64,000 bases of DNA from Neglectibacter timonensis (GCF_900048895.1 NZ_LT160640.1:1566758-1630757); one strand, 5' to 3'; positions 1-10,588 are shown, counted from the stretch's first letter. Translations and numbers: made by a program. Notes: generated by a model from the letters alone, not told the origin.

Positions 1-2
1 TT

Positions 3-884
3 CTGTATGAAGCGCCGCTTATGCTTGAAAAATCGCATTTTTCAGAGGTCGTATGCAGAGAACTGAATCTCAAAACAAAGCCTATTGATTTGACAGAATG
101 GCGTAAGATGGTCGAAAACATCAAAAACCGCCCCTACTGCATCAATATTGGTCTTGTAGGCAAATATACCCAGCTTCACGATGCTTATCTCTCGGTTGCG
201 GAAGCGCTCCGTCACGCTGGTTATGTCTATAACGCCCACATTAAAATCCACTGGATTGATTCAGAAACTCTGAATGAGGAGAGTGCCGATGATGTGTTAG
301 GCAAGCTCGACGGCATTATTGTTCCCGGCGGTTTCGGCGACAGGGGCGTTGAAGGAATGATTTGCGCAGCTAAATACGCCCGTGAAAATGATTTGCCGTA
401 CTTCGGCATTTGCCTTGGTATGCAGGTTGCGGTTATCGAATATGCGAGAAATGTGCTCGGTCTTCGTGATGCCAACTCCGGAGAGTTTGACGAAGCTTGT
501 CCCCATAAGGTGATAGATTTCATGCCAGGCCAAAGTGATGAGGTCGACAAGGGCGGAACGCTTAGGCTCGGCGCCTATCCTTGTATTATTAAACCCGATA
601 CGGTTTTGGAAAAGCTGTATGGATCCACCGAGATCAGCGAACGCCACCGTCACCGTTATGAGTTTAACAACGATTACCGCAAGCAGTATGAGGATGCCGG
701 TCTTACCCTTGCAGGGACTTCACCGGACGGGAGACTGATTGAAACGATTGAACTCAGCGACAGGCCGTTTTTTGTGGGCGTTCAGTATCACCCTGAATTT
801 GGCAGCCGCCCTAACCGTGCCCATCCTCTGTTCAAGGGATTTATCCGTGCAGCATTTGATCATTCGAAGGAAGGAATACTATGA
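3..884 (+). CDS. pyrG: CTP synthase, C-terminal part (5' end outside window)
   Basis: CTP synthase makes CTP from UTP, ATP and glutamine in the cytoplasm. The frame is open from base 3, so only the end of the synthetase domain and the complete class I glutamine amidotransferase domain are visible. The glutaminase nucleophile Cys lies in PYFGICLGMQ, with the oxyanion glycines in IIVPGGFGDRG. The catalytic His-Glu pair lies in YHPEF near the C-terminus. The stop overlaps the purF start by 4 bases (ATGA), so the two genes are translationally coupled. Base composition is AT-richer than most of the window. The family assignment is secure; only the missing 5' end limits it. Confidence 0.96.
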   Translation: MYEAPLMLEKSHFSEVVCRELNLKTKPIDLTEWRKMVENIKNRPYCINIGLVGKYTQLHDAYLSVAEALRHAGYVYNAHIKIHWIDSETLNEESADDVLGKLDGIIVPGGFGDRGVEGMICAAKYARENDLPYFGICLGMQVAVIEYARNVLGLRDANSGEFDEACPHKVIDFMPGQSDEVDKGGTLRLGAYPCIIKPDTVLEKLYGSTEISERHRHRYEFNNDYRKQYEDAGLTLAGTSPDGRLIETIELSDRPFFVGVQYHPEFGSRPNRAHPLFKGFIRAAFDHSKEGIL

Positions 885-2332
885 GTATCCATGAAGAATG
901 CGGTGTGTTCGGAGCAATCGCAAAAACGAACCTTGACATAGGGAATCTTGTCTATTACGGGCTTTATGCTCTCCAGCACAGAGGGCAGGAGAGCTGCGGC
1001 ATTGTGATTAATGATGACGGTGTATTCACCTCTCATAAGGATTTAGGACTTGTAGGGGAAGTGTTCGGAGGCGGGGCGTTATCCGCACTGCCTCAAGGTA
1101 AAATTGCTGTCGGTCATGTGAGATACGGAACGACAGGTGGAAACAACCGGAATAACTGCCAGCCTATTGAAGTGAATCACCAAAAGGGGCGGATGGCCAT
1201 CGCTCACAACGGCAACCTCAGCAACGCCGCGGAGCTTCGTGACAGTTTGGAGCTGTCCGGCGCTATCTTTCATACTACAAGCGATACCGAAACGATCGCT
1301 TATCTTGTTACAAAAAAAAGGCTTCATTCCGGTTCCATTGAGGAAGCGGTCAGCCGAGCGCTTCCTTCTTTAGAGGGAGCCTATTCGCTTGTTTTAATGT
1401 CGCCGCAAAAGCTGATACTGGTCCGTGACCCGCACGGCTTCCGCCCTCTTTGCTTTGGTAAAACGGCTGACGGAATTTATGTTGCCGCTTCTGAAAGTGC
1501 CGCGCTCTCGGCGGTGGGAGCGGAATTTATACGGGATGTCGCCCCCGGTGAGATCGTTGTATTTGACGGCGAGAATGTTGTTTCGCGCACGGAGCACTGC
1601 AACAAAAAACCTAAAAAGCTATGTGCTTTTGAATACATCTATTTTTCCCGTCCCGATTCGGTCATAGACGGAATATCGGTCCATAAAGCAAGATTCAGAG
1701 CCGGAGAAATTTTAGCGGAACGCCGCCCTGCTGATGCCGACATTGTTTTCGGCGTTCCCGATTCGGGACTTGATGCGGCGCTCGGCTTCAGCCATCTATC
1801 GGGAATCCCTTATACAATCGGCCTAATTAAGAATAAATATATTGGCAGAACCTTTATTTCACCCGGTCAGTCCACAAGAATAGACCAAGTTAACATAAAG
1901 CTTTCCGCTATCGTGGACAATGTAAAAGGGAAACGAGTGGTTTTGGTTGACGATTCCATTGTGCGGGGAACAACCTCCGGCAGAATTGTCAAGCTGCTTC
2001 GGGATGCGGGCGCCAAAGAAATACATATGCGAATTTCTTCACCGCCGTTTTTGCACCCCTGCTATTACGGAACGGATATTGACAGTGAGGGGAACCTCAT
2101 TGCCTGCAAATACACGGTAGATGAAATAGCGGAAAGGATCGGAGCAGATTCTTTGGGATATTTATCGGTAGAAAATCTATCTGAAATGATCGGAAACAGG
2201 TCTTATTGCAGCGCCTGTTTTGACGGCGATTATCCAACCGCCATACCGAGCGACACACGAAAAGATCGCTTTGAGCAAAAGCTATCCGTGAAGAGCGGCG
2301 CTGATAACCTGCGAGAAGGGCTACTCCCATAA
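881..2332 (+). CDS. purF: Amidophosphoribosyltransferase
   Basis: First committed enzyme of purine synthesis: PRPP plus glutamine gives 5-phosphoribosylamine. The N-terminal Ntn glutaminase domain starts at Cys7 in EECGVFG, implying removal of a six-residue propeptide. The C-terminal phosphoribosyltransferase domain carries the PRPP loop VVLVDDSIVRGTT. Single cysteines in KKLCAFEY and HPCYYG plus a CxxC (RSYCSAC) match the four [4Fe-4S] ligands of the Bacillus-type enzyme, whose cluster is oxygen sensitive. Its 483 residues are normal for the family. It overlaps pyrG by 4 bases; a pyrG-purF pairing outside a pur operon is less usual. Confidence 0.96.
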   Translation: MSIHEECGVFGAIAKTNLDIGNLVYYGLYALQHRGQESCGIVINDDGVFTSHKDLGLVGEVFGGGALSALPQGKIAVGHVRYGTTGGNNRNNCQPIEVNHQKGRMAIAHNGNLSNAAELRDSLELSGAIFHTTSDTETIAYLVTKKRLHSGSIEEAVSRALPSLEGAYSLVLMSPQKLILVRDPHGFRPLCFGKTADGIYVAASESAALSAVGAEFIRDVAPGEIVVFDGENVVSRTEHCNKKPKKLCAFEYIYFSRPDSVIDGISVHKARFRAGEILAERRPADADIVFGVPDSGLDAALGFSHLSGIPYTIGLIKNKYIGRTFISPGQSTRIDQVNIKLSAIVDNVKGKRVVLVDDSIVRGTTSGRIVKLLRDAGAKEIHMRISSPPFLHPCYYGTDIDSEGNLIACKYTVDEIAERIGADSLGYLSVENLSEMIGNRSYCSACFDGDYPTAIPSDTRKDRFEQKLSVKSGADNLREGLLP

Positions 2333-2335
2333 ACC

Positions 2336-2757
2336 AACCTTGAAGGCAAATCGTCGTTATTTATCACGATTGCCTCTGATAACACCGTTACAAAGTGGTC
2401 CGGTAAGTACCGTTTATAAAGGAGAACAAGTTGTATACATTACTCCACTATTAACCGCTTCCATACTCTTTCAACTTGACTGGCGCTTGCGCGGCGGTCT
2501 TTTTGTCGTGCTCTTTTTTGCCTACTTTTTATTTGTAACCTTTTAAAATTTAGAAAAAAGTTAAATTCAATCAATAGACATCTCTCCTTTCACAAGGCGA
2601 AAGGAAATTTATCGGAAAACAGCCCGCAGGGCTGGGCTTGAGTCTCCATCCTGCGAGTTGTTGCCGGCCTATTTTCAGGTTTCGTCAATCCATCTATTTC
2701 TCTGCCGGAAACTTCTGCACATTCGACAATGGGGAAAAAGGTGTTAAAACGTAAAAA
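2336..2757. other. Intergenic stretch without a convincing gene
   Basis: About 420 bases after purF are AT-rich at the left and hold no recognisable gene. A 68-codon open frame at 2340-2546 has no clear ribosome binding site and no family resemblance, so it is not called. No inverted repeats typical of an insertion sequence were seen. Confidence 0.5.
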
Positions 2758-2796
2758 GCGGGGCCTCCGTCCTGAAAAATCAGGCGGAGACCCCGC
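2758..2796 (-). terminator. Possible second intrinsic terminator, leftward
   Basis: A long near-perfect inverted repeat has arms GCGGGGCCTCCG and CGGAGACCCCGC with an inner CCTGA/TCAGG. On the minus strand it is followed by a T-rich stretch. It could stop leftward transcripts escaping the tRNA terminator or rightward transcripts from purF. Confidence 0.55.
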
Positions 2797-2890
2797 GTAT
2801 GCCGGATTTGCTGCGGGTTACCACTTGGACATCCACGGTAAAACCGTTTTCTGAATTTTGCCCTGAAAAGCCCGCAAACCCGCATGAAAC

Positions 2891-2927
2891 CTAAGAAAAA
2901 TGGTGTGACATCTTTTTTGTCACACCA
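2891..2927 (-). terminator. Intrinsic terminator of the tRNA operon
   Basis: The 9-bp stem TGGTGTGAC/GTCACACCA (2901-2909 with 2919-2927), read on the minus strand, is followed directly by a T run. It lies 3 bases beyond the CCA end of tRNA-Gln and ends the leftward tRNA transcript. Confidence 0.85.
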
Positions 2928-2930
2928 TCA

Positions 2931-3005
2931 TGGCTGGGCCGGCGGGATTCGAACCCACGGGTGACGGAGTCAAAGTCCGTTGCCTTACCGCTTGGCGACG
3001 GCCCA
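2931..3005 (-). tRNA. tRNA-Gln (anticodon UUG)
   Basis: The minus strand folds into a full cloverleaf with acceptor stem TGGGCCG/CGGCCCA, an encoded CCA and the T-loop TTCGAAT. The anticodon loop CTTTGAC gives UUG, reading CAA/CAG. It is the last of four tRNAs transcribed leftward. Confidence 0.95.
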
Positions 3006-3055
3006 ATATATGGAACACGGAGCCTAATTGCTAGAATTAAACTCCGTGTCCTGTG

Positions 3056-3133
3056 TGGGGTGGAAGATGGGATTCGAACCCACGGTCTCCAGTGCCACAA
3101 ACTGGCGCTTTAACCAGCTAAGCTACATCCACC
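3056..3133 (-). tRNA. tRNA-His (anticodon GUG)
   Basis: The cloverleaf on the minus strand has anticodon loop TTGTGGC (GUG), T-loop TTCGAAT and an encoded CCA. The extra 5' G opposite the discriminator C is the tRNA-His identity element. One T-T mismatch is seen in the acceptor stem. Confidence 0.93.
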
Positions 3134-3137
3134 ATAT

Positions 3138-3214
3138 TGGCGCGCCAAAAGGGACTCGAACCCCTGGCCTACTGCTTAGAAGGCAGTTGCTCTATCCTGC
3201 TGAGCTATTGGCGC
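3138..3214 (-). tRNA. tRNA-Arg (anticodon UCU)
   Basis: The minus-strand cloverleaf has acceptor GCGCCAA/TTGGCGC, encoded CCA, and anticodon loop CTTCTAA (UCU, reading AGA/AGG). It sits 4 bases from tRNA-His. Confidence 0.95.
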
Positions 3215-3514
3215 ATATTTGGGGCTAAAACTTTCGGCCCGCAAGATTCCCTTTCAGGAAAGGAGAGAACAGACACCGGGCTGCATACCAGCATGCGGCC
3301 CGACTGTACGGCTCTCACGCGGCCATTCACCGCTGAAATTTTTGGAGCGGGTGATGGGAATCGATCATGTACTCCGCACATGATGCCTCGCCCACCAAAA
3401 GCTTTGCTTTTGGTACCGGGCTCGCCGCTCCGGCCTAAAAACATCCCACCGGGATGTTTTCTTTACGGCCAGACCCTCTCGGGTTCGATTCCTCTTTCAG
3501 CTGTGAGGAATTTT
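3215..3514. other. Structured spacer inside the tRNA cluster
   Basis: About 300 bases separate tRNA-Arg from tRNA-Gly. They hold no gene but several hairpins: ATCATGT/ACATGAT, CCAAAAGC/GCTTTTGG and AAAACATCCC/GGGATGTTTT (3438-3460), the last with T runs on both sides. A 28-bp copy of the tRNA-Gly 3' end lies at 3337-3364, and a T-arm-like GGGTTCGATTCC lies on the plus strand near 3480. The whole looks like tRNA-derived or mobile-element debris. Confidence 0.6.
3337..3364 (+). repeat. Direct repeat of the tRNA-Gly 3' end (second copy 3509-3536)
   Basis: Twenty-eight bases are identical to 3509-3536, which covers the CCA, acceptor 3' strand and part of the T-arm of tRNA-Gly plus 6 flanking bases. 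The copies are direct and start 172 bases apart. A duplicated tRNA 3' end is the form left by integrase-type insertion, but no integrase is present. Confidence 0.85.
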
Positions 3515-3588
3515 TGGAGCGGGTGATGGGAATCGAACCCACACGACCAGCTTGGAAGGCTGGGGTTCTACCACTGAACTACACCCGC
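3515..3588 (-). tRNA. tRNA-Gly (anticodon UCC)
   Basis: The minus-strand cloverleaf has acceptor GCGGGTG/CACCCGC, encoded CCA, T-loop TTCGATT and anticodon loop CTTCCAA (UCC, reading GGA/GGG). It is the first tRNA after the promoter at 3608-3636. Confidence 0.95.
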
Positions 3589-3607
3589 ACGTTTCGCGAC
3601 GGTAGTT

Positions 3608-3636
3608 ATTATAGCATGACCGCATAATTTCGTCAA
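3608..3636 (-). promoter_or_regulatory. Sigma-A promoter of the tRNA operon
   Basis: On the minus strand, TTGACG (3631-3636) and TATAAT (3608-3613) are separated by exactly 17 bases and end about 20 bases before tRNA-Gly. This is a near-consensus strong promoter. Confidence 0.9.
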
Positions 3637-3758
3637 GAGTTTTCTGATTTTTACTCTTCCCTTTTTCCGTAAAAAAACTCCTGGCAAAAACCCGCATAAC
3701 AATGGCGGCAGAAGCGCGTTCCGCCGCCATAATTTCTATCCTGTAAAAACGCCCTTAC

Positions 3759-5243
3759 TCAGGCCGCTTCTAAAAAGCGTACTGTGTTCATCAGCAGTGT
3801 AACGCCTTCCGCCCGTGTGATGGTGTTCTGGGGGCGGACCGTGCCGTCTTCATAGCCGGATAACAGTCCCATTTTCTGTGCCTTTGCCAGTGTTTCTCTA
3901 GCGTAGTCGCTGATCCGCGCCGCATCCGCAAAGTCGGCCTCTTCCGCCGCAACGGAAATCCCCCGGCTTTCGACATATCGCACCATCATAGTAGCGGCCT
4001 GCTCGCGGGTAACATTGGCCAGAGGGGCAAATTTCGTCTCTGAAACACCGTAAGCCACACCGCTTTCATACGCCCAGTTCACTGCATCGGTGTACCAGGT
4101 TCCCGGCTTAACATCCTCAAGGGGTGCCGGCTCTGCCGTCGCTTCCCCGCCTTCAGCTCTATACAGCGCCGTGGCGAACATGGCGCGGTTCATCTTTCCC
4201 TCCGGTTCAAAATGCGCCAGAGAAGTTCCCCCTGCCAAGCCGCGCTCTGCAGCCTCCATCACGTCGTCCAGATACCATGCATCAGCGCCGATATCGAGGA
4301 AAAGGTCGCCTTCAAACAGCGCATACACCGTCATATTTTCTTTCGGCACAATGGTGTATTCCGGCTCTGTACTGAGTAAGGCGCCGTCTGCAGAATACCA
4401 GCCGACCACAGGCAGTTCACTTGCCGACGTAAGTGTGGTTTCCTCCCCCCAGAGGCAAACTCCGCCGCCTTCCACCTGACCCGAACGGGAAGAGTGCACG
4501 GTTACATTTGCAGTGCGGACACGCTCTGCCGTTACAGGCAAAAGACTCGCATCGCGCAGGGTGTTTGCCGCCGTTTCCTGCGAAAACCGCCATGAGGAAG
4601 ACATGGGAATCCCGAAATGATCGTATATGATAGATCCATAATTCTGCTTCGAGCGCCAATCCTGCTGGCCGTCAAAAATATAGTTTTTTCCGCCCAGCTT
4701 TAATTCCGTCCAGCCGTGATGACCCGTCCAGTCGCCGATTCGCAAAATACCCGTGTGCACATAGCTTTCTATCCCCACATACCGGGCCATAACCGCAAAC
4801 AAAATCCCCCAGTCATAACACACGCCCGTACGGGCTGTAAGCATATGATAAGCCCGGTAAATCATGTCCTTGGGATATGCCTCCGGCAGGCCGGTTTCGT
4901 ATGTAAGCGGATACGTCAGCGTAAAGCAGTCGTAGGCCGGGGCATAATCCTGCGAATAGCCGTCCCAGCTGTAGTCTATGTTGTTCACCGCCCAATCATA
5001 CATGGCCTTGATTCTGGTGTAGGTATCCTTTCCCGCATAGGGTGCTGCAAGGGCTTCCAGCATCTCATCCAGTTCCACATACCCGGTTTTTTGCGGATAG
5101 AGCTTTTCCGCGTTGAGCAGCTTCTTCACCGAATCCATGCTCATAGCGTCGCCCACGGCGCCCGCGCTGCCTACCGGCATCAACGCAAGACACATAACAA
5201 TCGCCAGCAAAAACGCTATTGCCCTGTTGCTCTTTTTCTTCAT
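3759..5243 (-). CDS. Secreted transglutaminase-like protein with three SLH domains
   Basis: Probable cell-surface protein of about 494 residues. A signal peptide (positive start, hydrophobic core to about residue 28) is followed by a transglutaminase-like fold with the Cys-His-Asp triad at C142 (TGVCYDWG), H176 (HHGWTEL) and D191 (IFDGQQD). A short beta repeat domain containing GWYSADGALLSTEPEYT comes next. Three C-terminal S-layer-homology modules (from about residue 325) should bind pyruvylated wall polymer. The start MKKKSNR is preferred over an ATG 48 bases upstream because GGGAGGAG precedes it and the upstream ATG lies within the -10 box. The substrate cannot be inferred. Confidence 0.85.
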   Translation of the reverse strand: MKKKSNRAIAFLLAIVMCLALMPVGSAGAVGDAMSMDSVKKLLNAEKLYPQKTGYVELDEMLEALAAPYAGKDTYTRIKAMYDWAVNNIDYSWDGYSQDYAPAYDCFTLTYPLTYETGLPEAYPKDMIYRAYHMLTARTGVCYDWGILFAVMARYVGIESYVHTGILRIGDWTGHHGWTELKLGGKNYIFDGQQDWRSKQNYGSIIYDHFGIPMSSSWRFSQETAANTLRDASLLPVTAERVRTANVTVHSSRSGQVEGGGVCLWGEETTLTSASELPVVGWYSADGALLSTEPEYTIVPKENMTVYALFEGDLFLDIGADAWYLDDVMEAAERGLAGGTSLAHFEPEGKMNRAMFATALYRAEGGEATAEPAPLEDVKPGTWYTDAVNWAYESGVAYGVSETKFAPLANVTREQAATMMVRYVESRGISVAAEEADFADAARISDYARETLAKAQKMGLLSGYEDGTVRPQNTITRAEGVTLLMNTVRFLEAA

Positions 5244-5290
5244 ACAGTACTCCTCCCTTAAAACAGCAGCTATACTTTGCGTACAATACA

Positions 5291-5320
5291 ATGATAGTAC
5301 TATTTATCCCAGATTGTCAA
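5291..5320 (-). promoter_or_regulatory. Promoter of the SLH protein gene
   Basis: On the minus strand, TTGACA (5315-5320), an 18-base spacer and TATCAT (5291-5296) predict a short 5' leader before the start at 5243. Confidence 0.75.
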
Positions 5321-5581
5321 TCTTCTCCTCCTCCATTAAGCGTCAAAAGAGGGAGGCGTCCACCATTTTCTGCCACCGGCTTTTTGAACACATCCAATTC
5401 TATCATATTTGTGTCATCTCCAACTTTCAATTCATCGCTCTCTTATTTCTTTCTTCTTCTGGCAGCTTCCTCAAGTTTAGCCGAAGCCTTTTATAAGATT
5501 GGAATGGGCGGAAATCCATTTCAGGGCTTACACGCCTTGACTGGTTCGGCTGGCGTTGCTATCTTTTCGATGACTGAAAAA
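5321..5581. other. AT-rich intergenic stretch, no gene seen
   Basis: Together with the SLH-gene promoter and leader this makes a gene-free gap of about 340 bases. Open frames across it on the plus strand start inside the SLH gene and lack coding character. No repeat or RNA structure was recognised. Confidence 0.5.
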
Positions 5582-5806
5582 TCAAAAGCGTGAAATCCCA
5601 TTTTTATAATTAAATACAACTAAGCCACACTCTTTACAAATATAGCCTTGAAAATCTGTTCCTGTAAATGCTTTTCTTGCAATCATAACATCTGCTTCAT
5701 TTTTAGGATTTAACGATATTTTGTGTCTTGTTTGATTGAATGCAACAATATTGGTTGTCTGGAGAAATCCATTTTGCATCTCTTTTCCACACTTAAAACA
5801 TTTCAT
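5582..5806 (-). CDS. Small zinc-ribbon protein (DUF6487-like)
   Basis: A 74-residue cytoplasmic protein with two knuckles, MKCFKCGKEM at the N-terminus and ICKECGLVVF near the C-terminus, forming a four-Cys zinc ribbon. The MKCxKCGKEMxxGFLQ opening resembles the DUF6487 family, whose function is unknown. An AGAGAGG site precedes the ATG. It is adjacent to and co-oriented with the hydrolase at 5865, and both are much AT-richer than their neighbours, suggesting joint acquisition. Confidence 0.75.
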   Translation of the reverse strand: MKCFKCGKEMQNGFLQTTNIVAFNQTRHKISLNPKNEADVMIARKAFTGTDFQGYICKECGLVVFNYKNGISRF

Positions 5807-5864
5807 TGAACATCTACCTCTCTCTAAACACTATTTGTTTGAAACCATAATTCCATCTGAACTG

Positions 5865-6494
5865 CTAGTCATTTGATGAATAGTATTCTTGCAGTATCCT
5901 TGCTAAAATTTGAGGACTTTCTTCATTTACAACATGACCAGCATTTTCAATCACTTTCATTTCTGCATTTTTTATGTTTTGCGATAAGTAATATGCCGAT
6001 CTTAAATTTGCGGTATCTTTCTTTCCACAAAGGATTAAAGTTGGGGATTTTATAGTATTCACCTTACCACTAAAATCTAAATTCTTCATAGTGTCTCCCA
6101 AAGCGAAAGTATTCTTTTTGTCAAATGCCATCGTTTCAAAAATAGATTTTGGTAAAAATCTGAAAATTAAATTTTGAAAACCAAACATTGCTTTCGGAAT
6201 TTTATGGGGCGTTCCTATTAAAACTAATGTTTTTATTTTTTGCGGGAAATCCAAAGCATAATTTAACGCCAAAATACCTCCCAACGAAATGCCGCACAAA
6301 TGAATTTCTCCATCAATTTGGTTACAGTACTTCACAAATGAAGAGTAGAGATTTTCATAACTTGCTTCTTTCCCTTCTAGAATAGAAGATAAACCAGGAC
6401 ACATAATGTCCCCTTTGCTTGGCATGTATGAAATCACTTCATTCCAACTAGTTTCTTTCTGTCCCGAACCATGAACGAAAACTTTTGTTGCCAT
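5865..6494 (-). CDS. Alpha/beta hydrolase
   Basis: A 209-residue soluble hydrolase with the serine nucleophile elbow GISLGG, the acid in ILCGKKDTAN and the catalytic His in ENAGHVVNEE, in the usual order. The opening VHGSGQKETSW is the oxyanion region of this fold. AGGAGA precedes the ATG. The substrate is unknown; family resemblance is to small esterase or carboxylic-ester hydrolases. AT content is far above that of the flanking genes. Confidence 0.82.
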   Translation of the reverse strand: MATKVFVHGSGQKETSWNEVISYMPSKGDIMCPGLSSILEGKEASYENLYSSFVKYCNQIDGEIHLCGISLGGILALNYALDFPQKIKTLVLIGTPHKIPKAMFGFQNLIFRFLPKSIFETMAFDKKNTFALGDTMKNLDFSGKVNTIKSPTLILCGKKDTANLRSAYYLSQNIKNAEMKVIENAGHVVNEESPQILARILQEYYSSND

Positions 6495-6750
6495 AAGTAT
6501 CTCCTATGAATGCTATATTTTATTTTCCCGCCTGCTCAAGCAACTTTTTTGCCAACTGCTGAAACAGGCCGTTGTCTCCTGGCCCATCGGGGCAAGCTGT
6601 TCGCTTTATCCGGCAGCCACGCTGTTATATCCTTTATGGTAAGCGGCTTTTGCTTCTACCCGGTGTTCCGAGTAAAGCCATAACACGCACTTTCTCCGCA
6701 TATTTCCATTATAAATCAAAATTGCAAAAATGCAATTTTTAAAGTGTAAC
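6495..6750. other. Intergenic stretch with a possible decayed reading frame
   Basis: No intact gene. On the minus strand a 33-codon open stretch ending at 6520 reads GDNGLFQQLAKKLLEQAGK before a stop. It looks like the tail of a real protein, but upstream stops break the frame and no family was recognised. An AT-rich dyad (6718-6739, AAAATTGCA/TGCAATTTT) lies at the right end. Confidence 0.3.
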
Positions 6751-6751
6751 T

Positions 6752-6792
6752 CTCAAAGAAAAATCTGACGGACAGCACACTGCCCGTCAGAT
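6752..6792 (-). terminator. Second intrinsic terminator, leftward
   Basis: Stem ATCTGACGG/CCGTCAGAT (6763-6771 with 6784-6792), followed on the minus strand by a T-rich run. It backs up the terminator at 6836-6874. Confidence 0.65.
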
Positions 6793-6835
6793 ACCCGTCT
6801 TACGTAGTTCCTTGTAAACTGTACTTTGCCAAGGA

Positions 6836-6874
6836 CAAAAAAATGCAGCGGCAGGATCATATTCCTGTCGCTGC
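6836..6874 (-). terminator. Intrinsic terminator after the ClpE-like gene
   Basis: Stem GCAGCGACAGG/CCTGCCGCTGC (one mismatch) on the minus strand is followed by seven T. It lies about 40 bases beyond the stop at 6916. Confidence 0.85.
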
Positions 6875-6915
6875 TTGACTGTCTCGCAAAACTATTGCAT
6901 ATAAGAACTTTCCAA

Positions 6916-9177
<2,262 letters not shown>

Positions 9178-9201
9178 GGCATAGGGTTCCTTTCATCAGG
9201 C

Positions 9202-9852
9202 TTACTTATTTCTACGGGTTTTCTCCCGGACCGTTTTGGCGCGGATCTCATCCGGCAGGTCCAATTCATATTTTTCATCGTCCGAGTGCAGAATTTCCCG
9301 AAAAATCTGGAAATATTTAAATGCGGAATACAGCATCATCACCGCTGTCAGCAGCAGCAAGATATTGGATACAACATCGAACACCAGGGTCTTTACCTGG
9401 AAAAAGCCATCCATAATCACTATGACGGAAACGGAAAGATAGAACATTACTGTCGCCACCTTCCCGTACCACATGGCCGCACAGGGCCGTTTTTTCTTTT
9501 TCAAAAGAATGATGGCACAACAGAGCATCGCCAGCTCCTTGACGATGAAGATCAGGAGCACCGGACAGATCGCGGGGAATTTGATGGCCAGGCAGAGCGC
9601 CACCACTCCCTGGGTCAGCTTGTCGGCAAAGGGATCCAGCATTTTCCCAAGCTCGGTAATCTGGTTAAACCTTCTGGCAATCATTCCGTCAAACATATCG
9701 GACAATCCGGAAAGTGCCAGCAGCCCCACCGCCGCTACCAGGTTTTCTTTCAAAAAAAACCAGGCAAAAAACGGAACAATGATAATCCGCAGTACAGAGA
9801 GTGCGTTTGGGACGGTCAAATTCTGATTTCTTGGCTTTCTTTCAGCGGGCAT
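9202..9852 (-). CDS. pgsA: CDP-diacylglycerol-glycerol-3-phosphate 3-phosphatidyltransferase
   Basis: Integral membrane enzyme of phosphatidylglycerol synthesis. The CDP-alcohol phosphotransferase signature is complete: DMFDGMIARRF then GKMLDPFADK (D-x2-DG-x2-AR-x8-G-x3-D-x3-D). Several hydrophobic helices follow. The start at 9852 is preferred over an ATG 39 bases upstream because GTGAGGAG stands 6 bases before it, giving about 216 residues. A small frame overlaps the RBS. It lies between the CvpA-like gene and the ClpE-like gene, all leftward. Confidence 0.9.
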   Translation of the reverse strand: MPAERKPRNQNLTVPNALSVLRIIIVPFFAWFFLKENLVAAVGLLALSGLSDMFDGMIARRFNQITELGKMLDPFADKLTQGVVALCLAIKFPAICPVLLIFIVKELAMLCCAIILLKKKKRPCAAMWYGKVATVMFYLSVSVIVIMDGFFQVKTLVFDVVSNILLLLTAVMMLYSAFKYFQIFREILHSDDEKYELDLPDEIRAKTVREKTRRNK

Positions 9853-9898
9853 CAAAGACTCCTCACTTTTTCCTTTTTCATAAATAGGCATCTCCCTT

Positions 9899-10588
9899 TC
9901 AGCGGAACATTCCCGTTAAAGGATTCGCCCCTACAAACGTACCTGCGACGACAGACTGCTGAAGCCAATTCTCTATCTGCAGCTGCATGTCGGAACTGAG
10001 CATGGGCAGGAACACCTTCAAGGCGGCCAGCACGACCCACACTGACAGAAGGCCCAGCAAAAGGCCGAACACGCCGCCCAGCAGCCCGTTTAACTGGCTC
10101 AGCACCGGAAGCTCAAAAGCAGCGGAGACAACGTTCGCCAAAATCCGCACCACAACCATAAACAGCAGAAACAGTGCGATAACGGTCAACACCTTCAAAA
10201 AACCGACGAAGACCGGTTCCAGCGAGGCCGCCAGCAATTCTGCCGTCTGTCCTGTCTGCGAAGCGACGCCGCCCTTGAGAGCGGCCTCGGTAATACCGGC
10301 ATCTTCCAGGGCCCGGATGATAAAATCCGGCAGGGAGCCCAGCACATTTCTGACAGCCTCCGCCGTTCCCATGGAACCGATCGTACCGCTGATTTTCTCC
10401 ACCAGCGCCTCATGGAACAGGGTGTCATACAGCCATTGGGCAGCCATTCCTCCCAGCGCCGCCGACAGGCATGCTGCGGCGATCGCCCCCAGAAAATGGG
10501 CCGCCGACTTGATAAAGCCGCGCTTTACCCCAACAATTACAAATACGATGACGATACAAACCAATAGGATATCCAAAGCAAAGTTCAT
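9899..10588 (-). CDS. CvpA-family membrane protein
   Basis: About 229 residues with an N-terminal GVKRGFIKSAAHFLGAI segment typical of CvpA/colicin V production proteins and further hydrophobic helices in the C-terminal half. The family is membrane-embedded and its molecular role is unsettled. The start MNFALDILL is chosen because the 24 residues upstream lie in the promoter/leader region. A GGAAAGGG site lies somewhat far upstream (about 12 bases). It leads the cvpA-pgsA-clpE run from the promoter at 10651-10679. Confidence 0.75.
   Translation of the reverse strand: MNFALDILLVCIVIVFVIVGVKRGFIKSAAHFLGAIAAACLSAALGGMAAQWLYDTLFHEALVEKISGTIGSMGTAEAVRNVLGSLPDFIIRALEDAGITEAALKGGVASQTGQTAELLAASLEPVFVGFLKVLTVIALFLLFMVVVRILANVVSAAFELPVLSQLNGLLGGVFGLLLGLLSVWVVLAALKVFLPMLSSDMQLQIENWLQQSVVAGTFVGANPLTGMFR

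Noticed and set aside
2340-2546. 68-codon open frame after purF
   Set aside because: No ribosome site, no family resemblance, and composition typical of spacer DNA.
3337-3536. Functional attL/attR pair of a present integrative element
   Set aside because: Only 172 bases lie between the copy starts and there is no integrase; at most a scar.
6520-6621. Pseudogene fragment
   Set aside because: The 33-codon tail looks protein-like but no family was recognised and the upstream frame is broken; not called as a gene.
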